Of a stretch of 44,737 nt of DNA, positions 36,255 through 42,255 are shown piece by piece. The notes beneath the pieces were generated by a model. The model saw nothing but the letters and a program-made list of their open reading frames with translations. It searched no databases and was not told the DNA's origin. How positions within the stretch are numbered: the stretch's first letter is position 1; each line of letters begins with the position of its first letter. The stretch comes from a virus. The position numbers were made by a program, and so were the translations under genes. Location of the stretch: positions 1 to 44,737 of IMG/VR virus record IMGVR_UViG_3300042887_001676. One strand, 5' to 3'.

Positions 36255-36361
36255 TGATTATAGTGTAATGGTGCACACCATCCCCCAAAACAGGGTTCGA
36301 GTCCCTGGAACGTGGGCTTCTCAGGGGAAGGAGGATTAAGGTTCGAATCCTTACTAATCAG
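36255..36361 (+). tRNA. composite tRNA-like element with two T-arms
   Basis: Acceptor TGATTA/TAATCA, D-arm TGTAATGGTGCACA, T-arm TAAGG-TTCGAAT-CCTTA and G73-C74 define the ends. Between D-arm and final T-arm lie CAGGG-TTCGAGT-CCCTG and CTTC..GAAG. At 107 bases it is too long for one tRNA. It parallels the composite at 32817. Isotype unresolved. Confidence 0.45.
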
Positions 36362-36366
36362 CAAAA

Positions 36367-36490
36367 TGTAATTAACATAATGTCCTTAGCGGGAGAGCCT
36401 AATAAGTTACGGATAATCCTTCGGTAATTTATGATATGGTAACGTGGAAACAAGAGTAAGAGGATTTGAGTTCCGCCTATGTTAATTACA
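36367..36490 (+). ncRNA. structured spacer RNA with perfect 13-bp closing stem
   Basis: TGTAATTAACATA (36367-36379) pairs perfectly with 36478-36490. Inside, GCGG..CCGC continues the stem and TAAGTTAC..GTAATTTA forms an 8-bp hairpin. About 124 bases, no reading frame. One of the clearest members of the spacer-RNA set. Confidence 0.6.
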
Positions 36491-36500
36491 AACAATAAAT

Positions 36501-36570
36501 TGCGTTAAAGTGTAAAGGTTGCATCTAAGTCTCATAAGCTTGGGGGGTGGTTCGAGTCCACGCTACGCTA
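36501..36570 (+). tRNA. tRNA with CAU anticodon (Met or Ile2)
   Basis: Anticodon arm TAAGT-CTCATAA-GCTTG and T-arm GGTGG-TTCGAGT-CCACG are clear, with A73-C74. The acceptor TGCGTTA/CTACGCT pairs in only four positions. It could be the lysidine-type Ile(CAU) tRNA or a decaying Met tRNA. Confidence 0.65.
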
Positions 36571-36584
36571 CTAAGAATAAACAT

Positions 36585-36657
36585 CGTGGGATAGAGCAGT
36601 TGGCAGCTCGTGTGGCTCATAACCATAAGGTCGGAGGTTCGAGTCCTCCTCCCGCTA
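36585..36657 (+). tRNA. initiator-like tRNA-fMet(CAU)
   Basis: Acceptor CGTGGGA/TCCCGCT with a C1-U72 mismatch and an A11-U24 pair in the D-stem (GAGC..GCTC). Both are bacterial initiator hallmarks. Anticodon arm TGTGG-CTCATAA-CCATA, T-loop TTCGAGT. Only two of the three initiator G-C pairs in the anticodon stem are present. Confidence 0.85.
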
Positions 36658-36683
36658 CTAATTATTAATCTAAAAACCGAAGT

Positions 36684-36854
36684 ATGGCTACAGCAGCGAA
36701 AAGGTCAAGACAATCAAGAGCACTTGATATGTTACAAAACCAACTGAAAAGTGGTGTGAAAACACAAAAAGGTACAAGGGACGTAAAAGTTCCATTAACA
36801 GATTCTGATAAGAAAAGAATCGAAAAAGAGATGGGGATTCTCCAATCTAGATAA
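36684..36854 (+). CDS. small basic protein encoded between tRNAs
   Basis: 56 residues from ATG 36684. Basic and helical (AAKRSRQSRALDMLQNQLKSGVKT), ending KKRIEKEMGILQSR. There is no promoter box of its own, so it probably shares the tRNA transcript. RNA binding is plausible from charge; no family recognised. Confidence 0.6.
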   Translation: MATAAKRSRQSRALDMLQNQLKSGVKTQKGTRDVKVPLTDSDKKRIEKEMGILQSR

Positions 36855-36934
36855 TGAAAAAGTGTCTCGGTACGCTCTGACGAAAGTTAACGACGAGGTC
36901 TCGGTAGGCAGAAGGCCTCTGACCTACCCAATAC

Positions 36935-37006
36935 GCGAGTATCGTATAATGGTTATTATCTCTGGCTTCCAACCAGATGATGTCGGTTCAATCCCGTCTA
37001 CTCGCT
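36935..37006 (+). tRNA. tRNA-Gly(UCC)
   Basis: Acceptor GCGAGTA/TACTCGC, anticodon arm TCTGG-CTTCCAA-CCAGA, T-loop TTCAATC, discriminator U as usual for Gly. Confidence 0.93.
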
Positions 37007-37012
37007 CTTTTT

Positions 37013-37085
37013 GCCTCCATAGCATAAATGGAAATGCCACATCCTTCTAAGATGTTTCATACACGTTCAAATCGTGTTGGAGGTA
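37013..37085 (+). tRNA. tRNA-Arg(UCU)
   Basis: Acceptor GCCTCCA/TGGAGGT with G1-U72, anticodon arm ACATC-CTTCTAA-GATGT, T-arm ACACG-TTCAAAT-CGTGT, A73-C74. Confidence 0.92.
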
Positions 37086-37093
37086 CAACAATT

Positions 37094-37167
37094 ACCCTCG
37101 TGGGCAAACGGGAAAGCCGCTTCACTTAGGATGAAGAGTTTTGTGAGTTCGACTCTCACCGTGGGTA
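37094..37167 (+). tRNA. tRNA-Leu(UAG) with short variable region
   Basis: Anticodon arm CTTCA-CTTAGGA-TGAAG, T-arm GTGAG-TTCGACT-CTCAC, A73 (Leu identity) and C74. Only six bases (AGTTTT) form the variable region, whereas bacterial Leu tRNAs have a long arm. The acceptor ACCCTCG/CGTGGGT has one U-U mismatch. Confidence 0.85.
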
Positions 37168-37355
37168 CAAAATTTACACATAGAAAGGCAAACAAGTAAT
37201 TCGGTGTATTGAACACAGGGGAAAGAAAAATTCATTACAACACTACAAGAAGTGTTATGTTTGTTGAGTAAGATAAGTTTTAAACTTAACTGTAGAAAGA
37301 ATGTAAGTCCCATAAGGTAACTTGGGCGAAGTTTTATAAGGGTGTTAAGCTAAGC
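37168..37355 (+). other. ~190-base gap in the tRNA array
   Basis: No tRNA or credible gene. It holds local hairpins AACACT..AGTGTT and CCCA..TGGG and a loose GTAAT..ATTAC pairing. It may be part of a longer structured RNA but shows no single closing stem. Confidence 0.4.
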
Positions 37356-37390
37356 GGGGTATGAGGGTTTGGGCTCATACAACTTACCCC
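37356..37390 (+). ncRNA. short stable hairpin
   Basis: GTATGAG (37359-37365) pairs with CTCATAC (37374-37380), with an alternative outer pairing GGGGTA/TACCCC. The two are mutually exclusive, as in a switch-like element. Confidence 0.4.
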
Positions 37391-37413
37391 ATCTTGAGGG
37401 ATGTGTAAAAATA

Positions 37414-37507
37414 TACATTATCATAACTCGGTGTGATACACCGCCAACTACCTCCTTAAACAACGTGGGAACTGCGGTTCTCCCAATGTGGCCGAAGTGA
37501 TAATGTA
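37414..37507 (+). ncRNA. structured spacer RNA closed by TACATTATCA/TGATAATGTA
   Basis: The 10-bp stem continues as ACTCGG/CCGAAG. Inside are CGGTGT..ACACCG and GGGAAC-TGCG-GTTCTCCC hairpins. 94 bases, directly before tRNA-Thr. A further member of the spacer-RNA set. Confidence 0.55.
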
Positions 37508-37512
37508 AACAG

Positions 37513-37595
37513 GCTGGTGTCGCATAGAGGTTGATTGCACCTGATTTGTAATCAGGAACCGAAAGGTCACGTTGGTTCGAATCCAATCACCAGCT
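37513..37595 (+). tRNA. tRNA-Thr(UGU) with long variable arm
   Basis: Acceptor GCTGGTG/CACCAGC, anticodon arm CCTGA-TTTGTAA-TCAGG, T-loop TTCGAAT, U73-C74. The variable region has 14 bases and forms ACC-GAAA-GGT, a class II feature not expected for Thr. Confidence 0.85.
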
Positions 37596-37719
37596 CGAGT
37601 CGTTTTTTGTGGGTTTAGTCTGTGAGTTCTGTTTTTCTGTTGTTAAGAAAAATCAGTGGGAAGTGGATAGTTTGTTACAAATTTCTTTATCTTAAAAGAA
37701 AATAAAGTACGGTTTGTTA
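37596..37719 (+). other. gene-free AT-rich stretch
   Basis: No tRNA, no credible frame. Contains T-runs after tRNA-Thr and an imperfect TTTCTTTAT..ATAAAG pairing. I see no clear function. Confidence 0.4.
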
Positions 37720-37753
37720 AGAGATTTACGTTTACTTTAAAGTGGAAATCTCT
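37720..37753 (+). ncRNA. perfect 8-bp hairpin
   Basis: AGAGATTT and AAATCTCT enclose a loop with its own ACTTTAAAGT palindrome. A-run follows, so it is not a plus-strand terminator. Confidence 0.4.
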
Positions 37754-37763
37754 CAAAAAAAAA

Positions 37764-37824
37764 TGGAAAAATGGTAAAGACAAACTCAAGTCGAAGATGG
37801 TAAACGTAACCATCAGTTTTTCCA
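37764..37824 (+). ncRNA. structured spacer RNA closed by TGGAAAAA/TTTTTCCA
   Basis: Inside, GATGGT..ACCATC forms a 6-bp hairpin. About 61 bases, ending 8 bases before the next tRNA. Confidence 0.45.
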
Positions 37825-37831
37825 AAAGGTT

Positions 37832-37907
37832 TGGTAAGAAGTTTTGCTGGCGAAACACTCGGTGGGAAACTGCCGAGAGTCCGTGGGTTCGAATCCCACC
37901 TTACCAT
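37832..37907 (+). tRNA. tRNA with enlarged anticodon loop, Pro(GGG)-like
   Basis: Acceptor TGGTAAG/CTTACCA, D-arm GTTTTGCTGGCGAAAC, T-arm GTGGG-TTCGAAT-CCCAC, U73-C74 are all canonical. The anticodon arm is 20 bases: CTCGG..CCGAG around TGGGAAACTG, i.e. a 10-base loop, or 8 if a U-G pair extends the stem. TGGGA would place a GGG anticodon after U33. A frameshift-reading tRNA is possible. Confidence 0.7.
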
Positions 37908-38096
37908 CAGGTCATCCACTTTCGTTCTCTCCGTATGAGGGTATGGGTTCTTGGATGTAAAATGTAGAACTCGGACGGTTGAAATAGACTAAACGACAAT
38001 ACGGCCTTTTTACAAATTTTTGTGCGGACAAAAAATACGGGTTCTTCGGTGGGCACCGGGTTATTTCTCTTAAAATAACACAACTACAAAAAGAAT

Positions 38097-38127
38097 GGAC
38101 ACATATGGGGAAACCGAACCCGTGTCC
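38097..38127 (+). ncRNA. stable hairpin before tRNA-Leu
   Basis: GGACAC/GTGTCC continues as GGG/CCC. It ends 5 bases before tRNA-Leu(UAA). Confidence 0.45.
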
Positions 38128-38132
38128 TATAT

Positions 38133-38205
38133 ATCCTCGTGGTGAAACGGTAAACACAACAAGTTTAAGCCTTGTAAGCTGCAGGTTCGACTCCTGTCGG
38201 GGATA
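38133..38205 (+). tRNA. tRNA-Leu(UAA) with short variable region
   Basis: Acceptor ATCCTCG/CGGGGAT, D-arm GTG..CAC, anticodon arm ACAAG-TTTAAGC-CTTGT, T-arm GCAGG-TTCGACT-CCTGT, A73-C74. The variable region is only AAGCT, as in tRNA-Leu(UAG) at 37094 and unlike bacterial Leu tRNAs. Confidence 0.87.
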
Positions 38206-38307
38206 CAAAATTTCAAACATTAAAGTGACATTGACAAATAGACCAAGTGTGGCACACGTAAAATTGTATCAGTCGAAAGTTGAGGTGATAGACCACCATA
38301 TGTTTGA

Positions 38308-38315
38308 TATTTATA
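38308..38315 (+). promoter_or_regulatory. TATTTATA late-type box
   Basis: Lies 73 bases upstream of ATG 38389. A nine-codon frame lies between. Confidence 0.4.
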
Positions 38316-38388
38316 TTTAATTGATTATATTACTAATATGAAAAACCAACAACCAAACTCCACATAGTTTTAGCAGTTAGCTAAGATT

Positions 38389-38619
38389 ATGACTCAGAAA
38401 TTGAGAATTTGGAGAGTAGTTCCCGTTTATAACGGTGTTCAGGCTCCCACTTTTTTCGTAGAAACTACGGAAGAGGGACGTGAGAAGGCAGAGGAATCTG
38501 CAATTAAACAAGCACGAATTAAATCGGGCTTAGGAAAGTTCAAACAATGGAACTTTAGATTGGAGAAACTCTCTGTGAGGGTTGATAAATTTGGTCGGTA
38601 TGTGAAACACCACCAATAA
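38389..38619 (+). CDS. small basic protein of unknown function
   Basis: 76 residues: a beta-type N-terminus (LRIWRVVPVYNGVQ), a helical middle, and a basic C-terminus (VDKFGRYVKHHQ). Complete, with phage-like codon use. Not recognised; it lies between tRNA-Leu and tRNA-Met. Confidence 0.65.
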   Translation: MTQKLRIWRVVPVYNGVQAPTFFVETTEEGREKAEESAIKQARIKSGLGKFKQWNFRLEKLSVRVDKFGRYVKHHQ

Positions 38620-38659
38620 GTTAATTAAGTGTTTTTGGGGACACTAAAACCCCATAAAT

Positions 38660-38732
38660 GGTCTCGTAACTCAGAGGTCAGAGTGCTACACTCATAATGT
38701 AGAAGTCGGGATATCGTAATTCTCCGGGACCA
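38660..38732 (+). tRNA. tRNA-Met(CAU) with ATCGTAA T-loop
   Basis: Acceptor GGTCTCG/CGGGACC, D-arm with GG, anticodon arm CTACA-CTCATAA-TGTAG. The T-arm GGGAT-ATCGTAA-TTCTC is almost the same as in tRNA-Asn. Fully paired 1-72, so an elongator. A73-C74. Confidence 0.88.
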
Positions 38733-38736
38733 CAAT

Positions 38737-38764
38737 AACCTTCAAGGAAACTTGGGGGTTTTTA
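38737..38764 (+). terminator. terminator ending the tRNA region
   Basis: AACCTTCAAG and CTTGGGGGTT with a GAAA tetraloop, followed by Ts. Confidence 0.75.
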
Positions 38765-38789
38765 TTTACAACAAAATAAAGTATCCTTA

Positions 38790-38797
38790 TATTTATA
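38790..38797 (+). promoter_or_regulatory. TATTTATA late-type box with long leader
   Basis: The next gene starts at 38904, leaving a leader of about 100 bases. It contains AACCT..AGGTT and GTTGG..CCAAC hairpins, unlike the other short leaders. Confidence 0.45.
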
Positions 38798-38903
38798 ACT
38801 GAAACCTTGTTGCTGAGGTTCTCGTGTCCACAGAGGCATTTGAGTTGGAATTGATACCAACGAAGAGAAGTTCAATAAACATAAAAAATAAAATAAGGAA
38901 ATT

Positions 38904-39758
38904 ATGTATTACCAAACAAAAACAGGTACGCCTTGTGCGTACATCTCAAAAGACAGAAAACGTCTTAAACAATTTGGACAAACTGTCTATCTAAACAACG
39001 GGGACGAATTCCAATTGGAATTATTCAACCCATCATCAACCACAGTATTAGCAAAAATCAAACTTGACGGAAGTTATATTTCCGGAGGAGGAATTGTTCT
39101 TAAACCGGGACAAAGAGTATTTCTTGAGAGATATCTTGATGACCCACGTAAATTTAAGTTTGAGACCTATGAGGTTGACGGAACATCAAATGAGGTATTG
39201 GACGCCATCGCCGGAAATGGGGATGTTGTTATTGACTTCTTTGATGAATATAAACAACCGGTGTGGAATAACCCTATAACTTATGTTGGTGGTTCATTCG
39301 GTGGTCCGGTTCATCTTTATAATACCAATACTTTTTCAGGCGGATACGCTCATACAACATTAAGTAATAATGTATCGTTTACATCATCATCTAATACCGC
39401 AGGTGTTAATTTTAATACCACATCAATGAGTAATACTTTTGCCGGACCAAACATTAGAAGTAAAAGAGGTATATTAAAATCTAAAGGTAATTCTCGTAGT
39501 GAAGTTACTATGGATATGTTATCTATGGACTCTATTGAAACCGGTAGAGTTGAAAAAGGTGGTTCATCTGACCAATCTTTCAAAACTGTGGATAAAACTT
39601 TTAATCACCACACTTGTGCAAGTTCTGTATGGAAGATTCTTCCTATGTCACAAAAGGTATATGAGAAACAAGACTTAAAAGTGTATTGTTCTAACTGTGG
39701 GAAAAAAAGAAAAAAAGATTCCGATAAATTTTGTTCTTCTTGTGGGAACAAATTCTAA
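38904..39758 (+). CDS. beta-domain protein with C-terminal zinc ribbon
   Basis: 284 residues. The N-terminal 120 residues read as an ordered beta domain (CAYISKDRKRLKQFGQTVYLNNGDEF and GGGIVLKPGQRVFLERYLDD in style). A Ser/Thr/Asn-rich low-complexity linker follows (about 135-190). The end carries a CSNCG..CSSCG zinc ribbon (about 262-280). It may be a structural or DNA-binding phage protein. Not assigned to a family. Confidence 0.65.
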   Translation: MYYQTKTGTPCAYISKDRKRLKQFGQTVYLNNGDEFQLELFNPSSTTVLAKIKLDGSYISGGGIVLKPGQRVFLERYLDDPRKFKFETYEVDGTSNEVLDAIAGNGDVVIDFFDEYKQPVWNNPITYVGGSFGGPVHLYNTNTFSGGYAHTTLSNNVSFTSSSNTAGVNFNTTSMSNTFAGPNIRSKRGILKSKGNSRSEVTMDMLSMDSIETGRVEKGGSSDQSFKTVDKTFNHHTCASSVWKILPMSQKVYEKQDLKVYCSNCGKKRKKDSDKFCSSCGNKF

Positions 39759-39789
39759 AAAATAAACAAATAACAAGGTTTCAAAATAT

Positions 39790-39821
39790 AATCCATCATT
39801 TTTTTAGTGATGGATTTTTTT
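39790..39821 (+). terminator. Rho-independent terminator
   Basis: AATCCATCA and TGATGGATT around a T-rich loop, then Ts. Confidence 0.85.
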
Positions 39822-39837
39822 ATTACGATATTTTGAT

Positions 39838-39845
39838 TACCTTTG
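39838..39845 (+). promoter_or_regulatory. Bacteroidota-type -7 box
   Basis: TACCTTTG, 17 bases before ATG 39863. The -33 region falls in the terminator T-run. Confidence 0.5.
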
Positions 39846-39862
39846 TATAAAATTATAGAATT

Positions 39863-40333
39863 ATGGAAAATAATATGAAACCACCTTACCGTATCTATTT
39901 AGATGACGTAAGAACCCCAACCGGAGATAATTGGATTGTTGTGAGAAATTACGATGAATTTGTTAATAAAATTAATGAGATTGGATTGGGTAATATTGAT
40001 ATTATTTCATTGGACCACGATTTAGGTGATACTGCGATGAATGAGTATTTCAATAACGTTTCTCCAAATTATGAATTAAATTATGATAATATTAAGGAAA
40101 AAACCGGATATGATGCTGCTAAGTTCTTGGTTGCGTTATTTCACAATACAAATGAGGGTAGATTCAATATGAGTAGAAGTGAGAGAAAGGCCGACAAGTT
40201 TATATTTCCAATTGTGTATGTTCATTCAGCAAACCCAATCGGTAGTGCAAACATAATGGGATATTTGAACAATTTTTATATGAACGAGGGTCAAGCACAA
40301 ACTTGTGTGAGAGTCCAAATACCACACGTATAA
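39863..40333 (+). CDS. cREC: receiver-like domain of cyclic-phosphate RNA repair systems
   Basis: 156 residues. The N-terminus IYLDDVRTP (D14-D15) and the second strand ISLDHDLGD (D51, D53) match the cREC family, followed by GYDAAKFLVAL and a late VYVHSANPIG strand. The family was described from genomic association with RNA-end repair and cyclic-phosphate processing. It is a phosphoreceiver-like fold without a classical receiver context. Its stop overlaps the next start (TAATG). Confidence 0.8.
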   Translation: MENNMKPPYRIYLDDVRTPTGDNWIVVRNYDEFVNKINEIGLGNIDIISLDHDLGDTAMNEYFNNVSPNYELNYDNIKEKTGYDAAKFLVALFHNTNEGRFNMSRSERKADKFIFPIVYVHSANPIGSANIMGYLNNFYMNEGQAQTCVRVQIPHV

Positions 40334-40851
40334 TGAATATATTTTTCTTAGATGAGAATCCGACATTGTCGGCAAAATACCACGTAGATAAACACGTAGT
40401 TAAAATGATTTTGGAAACGGCTCAGTTATTATGTGGTGTTCACCATATGACCGACCAAGTAACGACTAAGTACCGACCAAGTAACGACCAAGTACCGTAC
40501 AAGTTGTCACATAAGAATCATCCTTGTGCTGTTTGGGCTCGTGAAAGTTTATCAAATTATTTGTATTTGTGTGAGTTGGGATTGGAACTTGGAAAAGAAT
40601 ATACCCACAGGTATGGTAAAAGACACAAATCAATAGATGTGATTAATTGGTGTATTATAAATAAACCAAACATCCCGGATATTGGTTTTACTAAACCGGC
40701 TATGGCGATGCCGGATGAGTTTAAGGTGGATTCTGTTGTGGAATCTTATAGAAATTATTATATGGGGGCCAAAAGTGATTTGGCTTCTTGGAAAAACAGA
40801 GAAAAACCTTTTTGGTTTGGAAAAAAAGAATTAGATTTGCAGTATGATTAA
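40333..40851 (+). CDS. conserved phage protein, possible Pyr_excise (DenV-like) relative
   Basis: 172 residues from ATG 40333. The motifs MNIFFLDENPTLSAKYHVDKHVVKMILE-type start, CAVWARESLSNY, EYTHRYGK and AMPDEFK..SYRNYY recur in many phage proteins. The DKHVVK start is like that of pyrimidine-dimer glycosylase (Pyr_excise) proteins. DNA repair is possible, but the active site cannot be confirmed here. It overlaps the next gene by 8 bases. Confidence 0.65.
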   Translation: MNIFFLDENPTLSAKYHVDKHVVKMILETAQLLCGVHHMTDQVTTKYRPSNDQVPYKLSHKNHPCAVWARESLSNYLYLCELGLELGKEYTHRYGKRHKSIDVINWCIINKPNIPDIGFTKPAMAMPDEFKVDSVVESYRNYYMGAKSDLASWKNREKPFWFGKKELDLQYD

Positions 40852-41494
40852 GATAGATAAAGATAGAAAAGTTTTTGTAACGTCCGATACACACTACGGA
40901 CACAAAAACATATGTAGAGGAGTGACGGCTTGGAGATTACCGGATGGTAGTGTACCAATAGACCAAACAAGAGATTTTGAAACCGTAGAACAAATGAATG
41001 AGGTAATCATCAGTGGAATCAATAGTGTTGTTGGTGAAGACGATGTATTAATTCACTTGGGAGACTGGTCTTTTGGAGGATTTGAAAACATTCAAAAGTT
41101 CAGAGATAGAATTGTGTGTAAAGAGATTCACCTTATATTGGGGAACCACGATACACATATTGAGAATAACCGAGATAATGCTCAAGAGTTATTTACTAGC
41201 GTAAATCACTACTCAAAATTATTATATAAATTCAAAACATTTGTACTATGTCATTATCCTATACAGAGCTGGGACGGATTAAATAAAGGTCATATCCAAC
41301 TTCACGGGCACTGTCATTTACCGACAAATTTAAGATTTGGTAAAGGTAAGAAAATGGATGTTGGGATTGATGGTCACCCAATGTTTGGGTTATATAATAT
41401 AGATGAAATCATTAGAATAATGGATAAACGTGAGATTATGTCAGATATGTTATTTGACCACCATACGGACGAATTAAAGGGGATTGTCGGATAG
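40844..41494 (+). CDS. metallophosphoesterase (calcineurin-like)
   Basis: 216 residues. D15-T-H17, LGDW (72-75), GNHD (100-103), a CHYPI motif near 134 and LHGHCH near 151 complete the metal site. The H-YGHKNI insertion is typical of the phosphoesterase subfamily common in phages, which is distinct from the enzyme at 301-993. The substrate is probably a nucleic-acid phosphate. It is co-transcribed with cREC, which favours a role in RNA-end processing. Confidence 0.9.
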   Translation: MIKIDKDRKVFVTSDTHYGHKNICRGVTAWRLPDGSVPIDQTRDFETVEQMNEVIISGINSVVGEDDVLIHLGDWSFGGFENIQKFRDRIVCKEIHLILGNHDTHIENNRDNAQELFTSVNHYSKLLYKFKTFVLCHYPIQSWDGLNKGHIQLHGHCHLPTNLRFGKGKKMDVGIDGHPMFGLYNIDEIIRIMDKREIMSDMLFDHHTDELKGIVG

Positions 41495-42067
41495 TTTAAT
41501 TACTTTTCGTCTGTGTAAATTTAACGATTTACAAGCTTGTTGAATTGAACCATATTTAACACCATTTATGGTTATTTGGATAGAATTTGGGTGTTCTTCA
41601 CCTTCTTTAAATTGAGAACCAAATTTACGTCCGTACCATAAATGGTCTTCTCCTTTTTTATATTCTCTTTGAGATATTTTTAATTTTGTTTCGGGAGTAT
41701 GTTTTTTCCCATAAAAAGGGTTCTTATCACCGGAAACATCTGCGTGTTTACCGGTTATAACCCCGATTTCTCCACCTAACGTAGAGTTATACCCATCAGT
41801 ATATGAGTTATATTTTTTAATAAAAAAAATTTCTTTATCTAACGCCTCTTTTTCATTATCACATTCAAATAGTAATTCAATAATAAAATTATCTCTACCA
41901 TATTTTAATATAGCGTTAGCAAATTTATTATTAACCATTGAGTTTTTCTTTGAATTTCTAAAATGAGTTGATAATCTATGTTTTAACGTATGTTTAGTAA
42001 AACCAATATAAACTTTTTCATTTATTAATGATTTTATCATATAAACTTTGTAATTATTACATTCCAT
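41474..42067 (-). CDS. GIY-YIG homing endonuclease
   Basis: 197 residues. The GIY-YIG core is YKVYMIKSLINEKVYIGFTKH with R31 and an E in EALDKEIFFIKKY. NUMOD3-like motifs NPFYGKKHTPETKLKIS and DHLWYGRKFGSQF follow, then a C-terminal helix-turn-helix (SIQQACKSLNLHRRKV). It lies on the opposite strand to its surroundings, and its 3' end overlaps the phosphoesterase gene. Confidence 0.88.
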   Translation of the reverse strand: MECNNYKVYMIKSLINEKVYIGFTKHTLKHRLSTHFRNSKKNSMVNNKFANAILKYGRDNFIIELLFECDNEKEALDKEIFFIKKYNSYTDGYNSTLGGEIGVITGKHADVSGDKNPFYGKKHTPETKLKISQREYKKGEDHLWYGRKFGSQFKEGEEHPNSIQITINGVKYGSIQQACKSLNLHRRKVIKLSDNPL

Positions 42068-42200
42068 AATATTTTCTTAATAATTTTTCAATTAATTTTG
42101 ATTTATTGGTTAAATCATCTTCCATTTTTTTGTTAATTTCCGGAGTTAAAGTTATGGATACTTTAACACGCTTGTCTTCTTCTTTTAATGTTGGTCTCAT
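42057..42200 (-). CDS. ribbon-helix-helix-like small DNA-binding protein
   Basis: 47 residues from ATG at 42200. The basic beta strand RVKVSITLTPEIN and two helices (KKMEDDL, SKLIEKLLRKYY) fit a CopG/Arc-type RHH fold. Its stop overlaps the start of the GIY-YIG gene by 11 bases, so the two are coupled. It may repress the endonuclease operon. Confidence 0.7.
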   Translation of the reverse strand: MRPTLKEEDKRVKVSITLTPEINKKMEDDLTNKSKLIEKLLRKYYGM

Positions 42201-42203
42201 ATA

Positions 42204-42211
42204 TATAAATA
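42204..42211 (-). promoter_or_regulatory. late-type box on the minus strand
   Basis: TATAAATA on the plus strand, 3 bases before the RHH start at 42200. Confidence 0.5.
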
Positions 42212-42255
42212 TACGGAAAAAATGTAAAATACTATTTTTATTAAAAAAAAATGTT

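Noticed and set aside
37350-38320. Several minus- and plus-strand frames of 60-102 codons
   Set aside because: All overlap tRNA-Thr, the enlarged-loop tRNA, tRNA-Leu(UAA) or spacer RNAs and show repeated tRNA-derived peptides (such as RVRIPPVP-type translations).
38338-38367. Nine-codon frame between the late-type box and the gene at 38389
   Set aside because: Too short and unsupported to call a gene; may be a leader peptide.
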